From the NCBI RefSeq assembly GCF_049532985.1, contig NZ_CP186693.1:434001-498000 (forward strand): 64,000 nt of DNA, written 5' to 3'. Positions 57,064-64,000 of the stretch are shown in pieces. The DNA comes from Promicromonospora sp049532985. Its GTDB lineage: Bacteria; Actinomycetota; Actinomycetes; Actinomycetales; Cellulomonadaceae. The position numbers were made by a program, and so were the translations under genes. The stretch's first letter is position 1, and each line of letters opens with the position of its first letter. Under the pieces are notes generated by a model. The model was not told the DNA's origin. It saw nothing but the letters and a program-made list of their open reading frames with translations, and did no database searches.

Positions 57064-58338
57064 ATGAAGTCTCGTGGAGTGTTCATCGCTGCATGCCTCA
57101 CGACCAGCACCCTCCTGCTCGCCGCCTGCGGCAGCGGGGACGCCGCCGACGACGGCCCCGTGACCCTGAAGTTCCAGGCGCTGTCCGACCAGCCGGCCGC
57201 GATCGCCGCGACCGAGCAGATCGTCGAGGACTGGAACACCGAGAACCCCGACGTCCAGGTCGAGATCGTGCCCGCGGGCTGGGACGGCGTGTACGACAAG
57301 CTGATCACCCAGTTCAACGGCGGTGCCGCGCCGGACATCATCCACTACGAGGCCGCGAGCATCGTGTCCTTCGCCCGCGACGGCTACCTCGCCGACCTCA
57401 CCGACCTCATGTCGGACGAGCGCCGCGCGGACATCCCCGAGGGCATCCTCGAGTCGGTCACCGTGGACGACCAGGTGGTCGCCTACCCGACCGAGCTGCA
57501 GTCGTACGTGGTGTTCGCCAACCGGGCCCTGCTGGAGGACGCCGGGGTCGAGATCCCGACGGGTGACACCATGACCTGGGACGAGCTGCGTGAGATCGCG
57601 CAGGCCACCACGAAGGGCGACGTCTACGGCCTCGGCTGGGGCCTGTCGAGCCCGACGGCGGCGTTCATGTCGCTCGCGCCCGGGTTCGGCGGCACGTACT
57701 TCGAGGGCACGGGCGAGGACGCCACCGTGACCATCGGCGACGGCGAGATGGCCCTGCCGGAGCTGGTCCACGCCATGGCCTACGACGACGAGTCGATCCT
57801 GCCCGTCACGCTGACCCAGTCCGGGTCGGAGGCCATCGCCTCCTTCTACGCCGGGCAGACCGCGATGACCGTGCAGGGTTCCTACCAGGCCGCGAACATC
57901 GCCAAGGACGCCCCCGAGGGCTTCGACTGGGTGGCGCTGCCGCCGCTGGCCGGCCCCGAGGGCGCGCAGCAGGCCGCCAACCCGCAGACCCTGTCGGTCA
58001 ACATCGACTCCGAGCACGTCGAGGAGTCCGCGCAGTTCATCGAGTTCTTCACGCAGACCGAGCACCTGGCCGCGCTCAACGAGGCGGACGCCCTGATCCC
58101 GGCCACGACGTCGGCCCAGGAGGCCCTCACGGAGAAGCTCGGTGACGAGAACGGCTGGAGCACGATCCTGGCCGGCGGCCAGCACTTCGTCTCCGCCCCG
58201 TACCTGTTCGCCGACTCCTACGCGCAGTGGAAGGACACGGTGGCGACGCCGGCCTACCAGCGCTACCTGGCGCAGGAGACCGACGAGGCGGAGCTCGCCG
58301 ACCAGCTCACGAGCGGCTGGGACGAGATCACGCAGTGA
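57064..58338 (+). CDS. ABC transporter substrate-binding lipoprotein (ARH operon)
   Basis: A 424-residue receptor. The signal peptide ends in LLAAC, with the lipidated Cys at residue 22. The family 1 solute-binding fold includes LITQFNGGAAPDIIHYEAASIVSFARDGYLADL. AAAGGCAGACCC upstream gives a weak ribosome site for the ATG at 57064. It captures the substrate for the two preceding permeases. Because ribokinase and ARH-family proteins follow, I expect a ribose-containing glycoside, but nothing in the receptor sequence proves the ligand. Confidence 0.9.
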   Translation: MKSRGVFIAACLTTSTLLLAACGSGDAADDGPVTLKFQALSDQPAAIAATEQIVEDWNTENPDVQVEIVPAGWDGVYDKLITQFNGGAAPDIIHYEAASIVSFARDGYLADLTDLMSDERRADIPEGILESVTVDDQVVAYPTELQSYVVFANRALLEDAGVEIPTGDTMTWDELREIAQATTKGDVYGLGWGLSSPTAAFMSLAPGFGGTYFEGTGEDATVTIGDGEMALPELVHAMAYDDESILPVTLTQSGSEAIASFYAGQTAMTVQGSYQAANIAKDAPEGFDWVALPPLAGPEGAQQAANPQTLSVNIDSEHVEESAQFIEFFTQTEHLAALNEADALIPATTSAQEALTEKLGDENGWSTILAGGQHFVSAPYLFADSYAQWKDTVATPAYQRYLAQETDEAELADQLTSGWDEITQ

Positions 58339-58385
58339 CGACGGACCGACACTGACCGACGCAGGAACGACGAGGGAGAGAATCC

Positions 58386-59555
58386 GTGAGCTGGTTGGAG
58401 GACCGGTCGGTGGCCGTCATCACCGGGGCCGCCGTGGGTGACGCCCTCGGTGGTGCCACCGAGGGCTGGACGCCGGAGCAGATCGAGGAGCGGCACGGGG
58501 GCCGCGTGCGCGGCATCGTCGGGCCCTGGTACCCGAACTGGCAGGACGCCCGCCCCATCGCCCCGTACCACAAGGGCGACGGGCACATCACGGACGACAC
58601 CCTCATGACCAGGGCGCTCGTCGAGGTGTACGCCAAGCGGCGCGCGCACCTGGACGCGTACGCCATGGCCGAGGACCTGGTGCCGCTGATGATCGGCGAG
58701 CCCCGCTGGATCCCGGAGCTCGAGTCGACGGCGCTGCTGCTCCAGCGGGTGTTCCTCGCCGAGAAGTGGCTGGTGGCCCGGCTGCACTACGGGCACGTGG
58801 ACCCGCGCGAGGCGGGCGTCGGCAACGTCGTCAACTGCGGGGCGGCGATGTACGCCGCGCCCGTCGGGCTGGCGAACGCGGGCGACCCCCGCGGCGCCTA
58901 CGCCGAGGCCATCGACCTCACGGGCGCCCACCAGTCCAGCTACGGCCGCGAGGCGGCCGGGGTCTTCGCGGCGATGGTCGCGGCCTCGGTCGCCCCGGGG
59001 GCCACGCTGGACGACGTCGTGACCGCCGCCCTGGACGTGGCGCACGACGGGACGGCGGCCGCCCTCCGCGCCGTCGTCGACGCCGTCGACGGCTGGCCCG
59101 AGCCGCCCAGGACCGACGACGAGGAACGCCGCCTCGCCCGCCTCGTGCGGGAGGTCGTGGCACCGTACGACTCGGTGGGGCCGGAGTACCGGCAGATGTC
59201 GATGGACGCGCGCCGGCCGTCGCGGACCAAGTCGATCGAGGAGCTGCCGGTCGCGCTCGGCCTGCTGCTCGCCCACCGTGGTGACTACCGCGGTGCCGTG
59301 CTGGCCGCCGTGAACTACGGCCGCGACGCCGACTCCATCGCCGTCATGGCCGGTGCGGTCGCCGCCGGGCTGGGCGGCAGCGGCGTCGTCCCTGCCGAGT
59401 GGCTGGACGAGGTCGAGGCCGCCAGCAAGATGGACGTCCGCGAGACAGGCCGCCTCATGGCCTCGGCGGCGACCGACATCCTGCGGGCGGACCGTGAGCG
59501 GGCGCTGTCCCGGCTCACGGCCCTCGACGCGGTCGGGGCGGGTGACCCCGCGTGA
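58386..59555 (+). CDS. ADP-ribosylglycohydrolase-family protein 1
   Basis: A 389-residue cytoplasmic protein of the all-helical ARH/DraG fold. Binuclear metal-site motifs are present: GAAVGDALGG near the N-terminus, TDDT at 69-72 and the C-terminal GRDADS at 312-317. The canonical form of the last is GGDTDT/S, so Arg replaces Gly before the first Asp. Family members cleave N- or O-glycosidic bonds to ADP-ribose, but many bacterial ones have unknown substrates. GTG start with GGGAGAG upstream. It overlaps the second ARH gene by four bases. Coupling to an importer and ribokinase suggests it acts on an imported ribosyl compound. Confidence 0.88.
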   Translation: MSWLEDRSVAVITGAAVGDALGGATEGWTPEQIEERHGGRVRGIVGPWYPNWQDARPIAPYHKGDGHITDDTLMTRALVEVYAKRRAHLDAYAMAEDLVPLMIGEPRWIPELESTALLLQRVFLAEKWLVARLHYGHVDPREAGVGNVVNCGAAMYAAPVGLANAGDPRGAYAEAIDLTGAHQSSYGREAAGVFAAMVAASVAPGATLDDVVTAALDVAHDGTAAALRAVVDAVDGWPEPPRTDDEERRLARLVREVVAPYDSVGPEYRQMSMDARRPSRTKSIEELPVALGLLLAHRGDYRGAVLAAVNYGRDADSIAVMAGAVAAGLGGSGVVPAEWLDEVEAASKMDVRETGRLMASAATDILRADRERALSRLTALDAVGAGDPA

Positions 59556-60928
59556 GGCTGACCTGGGCCCAGCCGGAGGACCTCCTGGCGCACGAGCTGG
59601 TCCAGTCGGCGCACGAGGGCAAGGACGTCGCCGACGTGCGCGACCGCTGGGTCGCGGCGGGCGGCGACCCGACGCCCGCGGTGAGCGGCGCCGGACCGGT
59701 CCCCGCGCCCCCGGCGCTGCGGAACCTCGCCCGGACGCTGCTCGACGAGCTCGACGCCCGGCCCGCCCCCGCGGCCCCGAACGAGCCGGACACCTGGGAG
59801 CAGGCCGAGGCGCTGCTGCCGCCCGCGCCCGACCTGCCGCGTCGTCCGGCCGGCGCGGACCCGGAGGCGGCGTACGCGGCCCGGGTCGCCGGCGCCTGGA
59901 CGGGCCGCGCGGCCGGCTGCCTGCTCGGCAAGCCCGTGGAGAAGATCCCGCGGCAGGGCATCGAGGAGATCCTGCGCGCGACCGGCCGCTGGCCGCTGAC
60001 GCGCTACTTCACGGCCGTCGGTCTGCCCGACGACGTCGCGGCCCGGTGGCCGTGGAACCGCCGGTCGGCGCCGACGTCGCTGGAGGAGAACATCGCCGGG
60101 ATGCCCGAGGACGACGACCTCAACTACCCGATCCTCGCGCTCGCGCTCCTGGAACGGTACGGCCGCGCCTTCACCACGGACGACGTGGCGCAGCTCTGGC
60201 TCGACAACCTGCCCGCCGGCCGCACCTTCACGGCCGAGCGCGCCGCCTACCGGAACATCCTCGACGGCCGGCCCGTGCCGGAGACGGCCACGCACCACAA
60301 CCCGTTCCGCGAGTGGATCGGCGCGCTCATCCGCACCGACCTGCTCGGCTGGGTCACGCCCGGCGACGTGCGCGGCGCGGCCCGCCTGGCCTGGGCCGAC
60401 GCCCGCCTGAGCCACACCCGCAACGGCGTCTACGGGGCGGCGTGGGCGGCGGCCCTCGCCGCGGCGGCCGTGGTCGCCGACGACGTCGAGCAGGTGCTGG
60501 ACGCCGCGGACGCCGTCGTGCCGCCGGGCAGCCGGCTGGCCGCCGCCGTGCGGCTCGGACGCGCGCTGGGGCGCGAGTGCGACGGCAGCGAGGCGGGCGT
60601 GCGCGCCGGGCTCGACCGGCTGCACGCCGAGTACGGGCACCTGCACTGGGTGCACACCCTGAACAACGCGGCGGTGATCGCGTTCGCGCTCACCGCGGGC
60701 CGGGGTGCGTTCGGGCCGAGCGTCTCGATCGCCGTCACCGCCGGGTGGGACACCGACTCCGCGGCGGCGACCGTCGGCGGCGTGGTCGGGGCGCTGCACC
60801 CCGAAGGGATCGGCGAGCAGTGGGCGGCGCCCCTGGACGGCCGCATCGCGACGTCCCTGCCGGGCGGGGAGCAGCGCGTCGCGGACCTCGCGGCGCGCAC
60901 GGTGGCCCTGGTCGGAGGCGCGGCATGA
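59552..60928 (+). CDS. ADP-ribosylglycohydrolase-family protein 2
   Basis: A 458-residue paralogue with an extra N-terminal region of about 100 residues (LTWAQPEDLLAHELVQSAHEGKDV...) before the ARH core (AAYAARVAGAWTGRAAGCLLGKPVEKIP). The first metal motif is EDDDLNY (186-192) in place of TDDT, and the second is GWDTDS (398-403). The acidic ligands are therefore kept but the context differs from protein 1, pointing to a different substrate or step. GTG start overlapping the previous stop; its own stop overlaps ribokinase. The N-terminal region may be a substrate or partner domain; I do not recognise it. Confidence 0.87.
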   Translation: MRLTWAQPEDLLAHELVQSAHEGKDVADVRDRWVAAGGDPTPAVSGAGPVPAPPALRNLARTLLDELDARPAPAAPNEPDTWEQAEALLPPAPDLPRRPAGADPEAAYAARVAGAWTGRAAGCLLGKPVEKIPRQGIEEILRATGRWPLTRYFTAVGLPDDVAARWPWNRRSAPTSLEENIAGMPEDDDLNYPILALALLERYGRAFTTDDVAQLWLDNLPAGRTFTAERAAYRNILDGRPVPETATHHNPFREWIGALIRTDLLGWVTPGDVRGAARLAWADARLSHTRNGVYGAAWAAALAAAAVVADDVEQVLDAADAVVPPGSRLAAAVRLGRALGRECDGSEAGVRAGLDRLHAEYGHLHWVHTLNNAAVIAFALTAGRGAFGPSVSIAVTAGWDTDSAAATVGGVVGALHPEGIGEQWAAPLDGRIATSLPGGEQRVADLAARTVALVGGAA

Positions 60929-61848
60929 CCGGGCGGGTCGTGGTCGTCGGCTCGGCCAACGTGGACCTGGTGGTGGACGTGCCCCGGCACCCCGCCGGCG
61001 GCGAGACGATCCTGGGCGGCGACCTGCGCCGCACACCGGGTGGCAAGGGCGCCAACCAGGCCGTGGCGGCGGCGCGGGCCGGGGGCGCGGACACCACGTT
61101 CGTGGGCGCCCTGGGCCGGGACGACTCCGCCGAGCTGCTGCTCGCCTCGCTCGGCGGTGCGGGCGTGCGCACCGACACCGTGGACCGCGTCGACGCCCCG
61201 ACGGGCACCGCCCTGATCACCGTGTCGCCTGACGGCGAGAACGCCATCGTCGTGGCCCCCGGCGCCAACTCGCGGGTGCGGGTCGGCGCGGCGCAGGCCC
61301 GCCGGATCGCGGCCGCGGACGTGGTGCTGGCACAGCTCGAGATCCCGCTCGGCACCGTGGTGGCTGCGGCCCGGGAGCGTCGTGAGGGTGCGCTGTTCGT
61401 GCTCAACGCGGCGCCCTCCCGGGAGCTGCCCGAGGCGCTGTGGGAGCAGGTCGACGTGCTCGTCGTCAACGAGCACGAGGCGGCGGACCTGGTGGACGAC
61501 GTCGCCGACGGCACGCCCGAGGCACTCGCCGCAGCCCTCCTGGACCGGGTGCCCGCGGTGGTCATGACCCTCGGCTCGCACGGCAGCCTCGTCGCCCGGC
61601 GGGGCGGGGAGCAGGTGCGGGTCCCGGCCGCGCGGGTCGAGGCCGTCGACACCACCGGCGCGGGCGACACCTCCTGCGGCGTCCTCGCCGCGGCGCTGGC
61701 CCGCACCGGGCTCGCCGGCCTCGCGCAGGCGGCGCGGCTGGCCGGGGCGGCCGGGGCGCTCGCCGTCACCCGGCCCGGGGCGCAGGACGCCGTGCCGGAC
61801 GCCGCCCACGTGGCAGCGCTGGCCGAGACACTGGGAAAGGCACCATGA
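60925..61848 (+). CDS. rbsK: Ribokinase
   Basis: A 307-residue PfkB-family kinase that phosphorylates ribose to ribose 5-phosphate. Ribokinase motifs are in order: VVVGSANVDLVVDVPRHPAGGET, GGDLRRTPGGKGANQAVAAAR (sugar site), NAAPSRELPEALWEQVDVLVVNEHEA, and the ATP/anion-hole motif DTTGAGDTSCGVLAAAL. The NEHEA and GGKGANQA words favour ribokinase over other PfkB kinases. ATGA overlaps link it to the genes on both sides. It supplies the main clue that ribose is released by the pathway; close relatives can act on other furanoses. Confidence 0.9.
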   Translation: MTGRVVVVGSANVDLVVDVPRHPAGGETILGGDLRRTPGGKGANQAVAAARAGGADTTFVGALGRDDSAELLLASLGGAGVRTDTVDRVDAPTGTALITVSPDGENAIVVAPGANSRVRVGAAQARRIAAADVVLAQLEIPLGTVVAAARERREGALFVLNAAPSRELPEALWEQVDVLVVNEHEAADLVDDVADGTPEALAAALLDRVPAVVMTLGSHGSLVARRGGEQVRVPAARVEAVDTTGAGDTSCGVLAAALARTGLAGLAQAARLAGAAGALAVTRPGAQDAVPDAAHVAALAETLGKAP

Positions 61849-63917
61849 GCTACACCTTCGACCCGCTGGTCCCGCGGCCGATCGACCGGCCGACGGACGT
61901 CGTCGTCGGGCCGCTGACCGCCGAGCGGAGCGCGGCGCTGGACGAGGCCAAGATCTTCTCGGGTCCTGCGGCCCCTGCCGACCGCCCGGCGTGGCGCGAG
62001 ATGCTGCGGGCCTGGCGGTCCGACGCCCGGGCCCGCCACGGATACACGGGCGCCGCCTACGCACGGCCCGAGGCGGCGTGGGCCGCGCGCTGCAGCACCG
62101 TGGCGCAGGTGTGGCTGTGGGACGAGCTGCTCTACTCGTTCGAGGAGCGCCGGTTCACGCCCGAGCGGTTCCTGGCCGACGCCGCCGAGCGGTTCGGCGG
62201 CCTGGACGCCGTCGTGCTGTGGCACGCGTACCCGGTGATCGGGTTGGACGACCGCAACCAGTGGGACTTCTACCGCGACGTGCCCGGCCTGGACGCGCTG
62301 GTGGCCACGTTCCACGAGGCCGGGATGCACGTGTTCGTGGACTACAACCCGTGGGACGTCGGCACGCGGCGCGGGGCCGACGACCTCACCGAGCTCGCCG
62401 CGGTCGTGGCCGAGCTCGGGGCGGACGGCGTCTTCCTGGACACGCTGAAGAAGGCCGAGCCCGAGCTCGTGGCGCGGCTGGAGGCGGCGCGGCCCGGGAT
62501 CGTGCTGGAGGGCGAGTCCAAGCTGCCCGTCGAGCGGATCGAGGACCACTCCTCGTCCTGGGCGCAGTTCTTCGCCGACTCGCCGGTGCCGGGCGTGCTG
62601 CGGGCGCACTGGTACGAGCGCCGGCACATGCAGCACCACGTGCGGCGCTGGCACCGGGACCACTCCGAGGAGCTGCAGTCCGCGTGGCTGAACGGCGTGG
62701 GCGTGATGGTGTGGGAGGTCGTGTTCGGGGTGTGGGTGGGCTGGTCCCGGCGCGACGCCGCGACGGTGCGTCGCCTGGTGACCGTCCAGCGCGCGACCCG
62801 CGACCTGCTGCTCGACGGCGAGTGGACGCCGCTGGCACCGCTCTCACCGGACGCCGAGGCCGGGGGCGTGTACGCCTCGACGTGGTCGCTCGACGGCGTG
62901 ACGCTCTGGACGCTGGTGAACCGCGGGGAGTCGGACTACGCGGGGCAGGTGCTGGCCACGGAGGCCGCGGAGCGGGCGTCGGGGCGGCTGTTCCCGCTCA
63001 CGGACGGACATGCTGGCAGCGCGCCTGGCACGTCGGCCGACGTCGTCGTGCCCGGGCGGGGCATCGCCGCGCTGCTGCACGTCGCCGACGGTGTCGCGGA
63101 CCCGGCCTGGCTGCCGGACCTGCTCGACGCCCTCGCGGCGGCCCCGCACGACCCCGACGCCCGGTTCCCGCACCGCCTCGCCCGCCGCGTGGGCGAGGCG
63201 GCCGCACAGGTCACCCCGGTGACGTACGCGCCGGTCGGGTCGGTTCCGCCGTCGGGTACGTCCGAGCCGGACGCCGTCGTCGTACCGCAGGGCGCCTACG
63301 CCCTGACCGTCCGCTACCGCGCCCGGGAGACCGGTATGTACCAGGGCGCGCCGTACGTGGACGAGTGGAAGCCGCTGCCGCCGCGCCTGCACGACGCGCG
63401 CACGCTCCAGCGCGACGGCGTCCTCGCGACGGCGGTCGCGGTGGCGGAGTCCGAGGTGACGAACGCGCAGTTCGCGGAGTTCCTGGCCGCGACGGGCTAC
63501 ACGCCCGCGGAGCCGCACCGGTTCCTGGCGCACTGGGCCGGTGGCGTGCCGGCGGCGGGCGACGAGCCCGTCACCTACGTCGACCTCGACGACGCCCGCG
63601 CCTACTGCGCGTGGCGCGGCGGGCGGCTGCCCACGGAGGACGAGTGGCAGCTCGCGGGGGAGGCCGCGCCCGGTCTCTTCGGCGTCGCACGGCCGGGCAC
63701 CGGCGTCTGGAACTGGACCGAGAGCGAGCACAGCGACGGCCGCACCCGGTTCGTCATGCTCAAGGGCGGCAGCGACTACCGGGCCGCGGACTCGGACTGG
63801 TACGTCGAGGGAGGGCGGCACGCGCCGGACTACTCGGTGAAGCTGCTGCTCCCGGGCCTCGGGCTGGCGCGGAGCGCGACGGTGGGGTTCCGGTGCGCGT
63901 GGGAGGTGCGGGCATGA
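61845..63917 (+). CDS. TIM-barrel glycosidase-like domain fused to a SUMF1/FGE-like domain
   Basis: A 690-residue cytoplasmic protein. Residues about 80-330 look like a TIM barrel of glycosidase type: AVVLWHAYPVIGLDDRNQWDFY, HVFVDYNPWDVG, GVFLDTLKKAEP and VLEGESKL carry acidic and aromatic residues at strand ends. A beta-sandwich linker follows. From about residue 475 comes a sulfatase-modifying-factor fold: VTNAQFAEFLAATGY, DDARAYCAWRGGRLPTEDEWQLA, WNWTESEHSDG, LKGGSDYR, GFRCAWE. The catalytic Cys pair of true formylglycine-generating enzymes is not visible, so it may be a binding or structural module. Coupled by ATGA to ribokinase and to the next gene. Reaction unknown; aglycone or glycan processing is a guess. 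Confidence 0.78.
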   Translation: MSYTFDPLVPRPIDRPTDVVVGPLTAERSAALDEAKIFSGPAAPADRPAWREMLRAWRSDARARHGYTGAAYARPEAAWAARCSTVAQVWLWDELLYSFEERRFTPERFLADAAERFGGLDAVVLWHAYPVIGLDDRNQWDFYRDVPGLDALVATFHEAGMHVFVDYNPWDVGTRRGADDLTELAAVVAELGADGVFLDTLKKAEPELVARLEAARPGIVLEGESKLPVERIEDHSSSWAQFFADSPVPGVLRAHWYERRHMQHHVRRWHRDHSEELQSAWLNGVGVMVWEVVFGVWVGWSRRDAATVRRLVTVQRATRDLLLDGEWTPLAPLSPDAEAGGVYASTWSLDGVTLWTLVNRGESDYAGQVLATEAAERASGRLFPLTDGHAGSAPGTSADVVVPGRGIAALLHVADGVADPAWLPDLLDALAAAPHDPDARFPHRLARRVGEAAAQVTPVTYAPVGSVPPSGTSEPDAVVVPQGAYALTVRYRARETGMYQGAPYVDEWKPLPPRLHDARTLQRDGVLATAVAVAESEVTNAQFAEFLAATGYTPAEPHRFLAHWAGGVPAAGDEPVTYVDLDDARAYCAWRGGRLPTEDEWQLAGEAAPGLFGVARPGTGVWNWTESEHSDGRTRFVMLKGGSDYRAADSDWYVEGGRHAPDYSVKLLLPGLGLARSATVGFRCAWEVRA

Positions 63918-64000
63918 GCGTCTCGCGGGACGCCGCCGACGGCGCCCTGGCCGGCCTGCGCGTCGTGGACGCGTCCACGCTGTTCGCCGGTCCGATGGCC
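63914..64000 (+). CDS. Class III CoA-transferase (CaiB/BaiF family), partial
   Basis: Only the first 29 residues lie in the window. After a short leader, ALAGLRVVDASTLFAGPMA matches the opening beta-alpha unit of formyl-CoA/CaiB-type transferases, which usually read LxGLRVLDLSxxxAGP. ATGA overlap with the previous gene makes it part of the same operon. It implies that the pathway also handles a carboxylic acid as its CoA ester, perhaps the aglycone released from the imported glycoside. The identification rests on a short segment. Confidence 0.65.
   Translation, partial: MSVSRDAADGALAGLRVVDASTLFAGPMA

Noticed and set aside
61845..63917. Formylglycine-generating enzyme for a sulfatase
   Set aside because: The SUMF1-like fold is present, but the catalytic cysteines are not visible and no sulfatase gene is nearby.
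1..64000. tRNA, rRNA or riboswitch genes
   Set aside because: I read the intergenic gaps on both strands and saw no tRNA-like cloverleaf, rRNA segment or known riboswitch core. A covariance-model scan would be decisive and was not possible here.

Overview
The window reads as chromosome of a high-GC Gram-positive bacterium. Base composition is strongly GC, codon third positions are nearly all G or C, GTG starts are common, and neighbouring genes often overlap as ATGA or GTGA. The dgt-dnaG pair, LacI/DeoR/AraC-controlled sugar importers without their own ATPase, a CGNR zinc-finger regulator and the large set of glycoside-processing genes fit a soil or plant-matter actinobacterium. A member of the Micrococcales such as the Cellulosimicrobium/Isoptericola group is my guess, but the window alone does not prove the genus. 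I saw no rRNA, tRNA, CRISPR array, transposase or phage gene.

Layout. 1-2.9 kb: arginine/ornithine antiporter and arginine deiminase. 3.0-9.7 kb: maltodextrin locus (GH13 glucosidase, LacI regulator, malEFG). 9.9-10.8 kb: an in-frame fusion of an ABC-ATPase N-terminus to a LuxR-type response regulator, apparently a deletion scar. 10.8-14.3 kb: small DUF4236-like protein, dGTPase, DNA primase. 14.3-19.1 kb: MFS exporter, an XRE/methionine-aminopeptidase pair, and a MarR/FAD-oxidoreductase pair. 19.1-19.5 kb: G-rich tract and a three-unit palindromic repeat. 19.5-22.3 kb: two aldo/keto reductases and a divergent LysR. 22.4-35.1 kb: alpha-galactoside regulon (secreted GH27, AraC regulator, DUF5107-TPR protein, importer, GH36, mutarotase-like protein). 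35.1-43.3 kb: DeoR-associated regulon for an unidentified sugar (importer, class II aldolase, ADP-dependent-type kinase, isomerase, Gfo/Idh dehydrogenase). 43.3-53.5 kb: small accessory genes (TetR/F420-type reductase, decayed SDR/LysR, methyltransferase, CobW GTPase behind a Zur-like box, MFS, MGT glycosyltransferase/TetR, VOC and SRPBCC proteins, CGNR regulator). 53.5-54.2 kb: non-coding, with two long related palindromes and twin LacI operators. 54.2-64 kb: one polycistron of LacI regulator, importer, two ADP-ribosylglycohydrolase-family proteins, ribokinase, a TIM-barrel/SUMF1-like fusion and the start of a class III CoA transferase.

How it works together. Four sugar importers each have a lipoprotein and two permeases but no ATPase gene, so they probably share an ATPase encoded elsewhere, as known for MsiK in actinobacteria. 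Each importer sits beside its own regulator and intracellular enzymes. The 54-64 kb operon is the most novel candidate: it looks built to import a ribose-containing glycoside, cleave an N- or O-ribosyl bond and phosphorylate the released ribose. Several operator families are visible by repetition: a 17-bp motif shared by the two alpha-galactosidase transcription units, three 21-bp copies between the SRPBCC and CGNR genes, twin LacI palindromes, and a 10-bp motif shared by the two parts of the DeoR locus.
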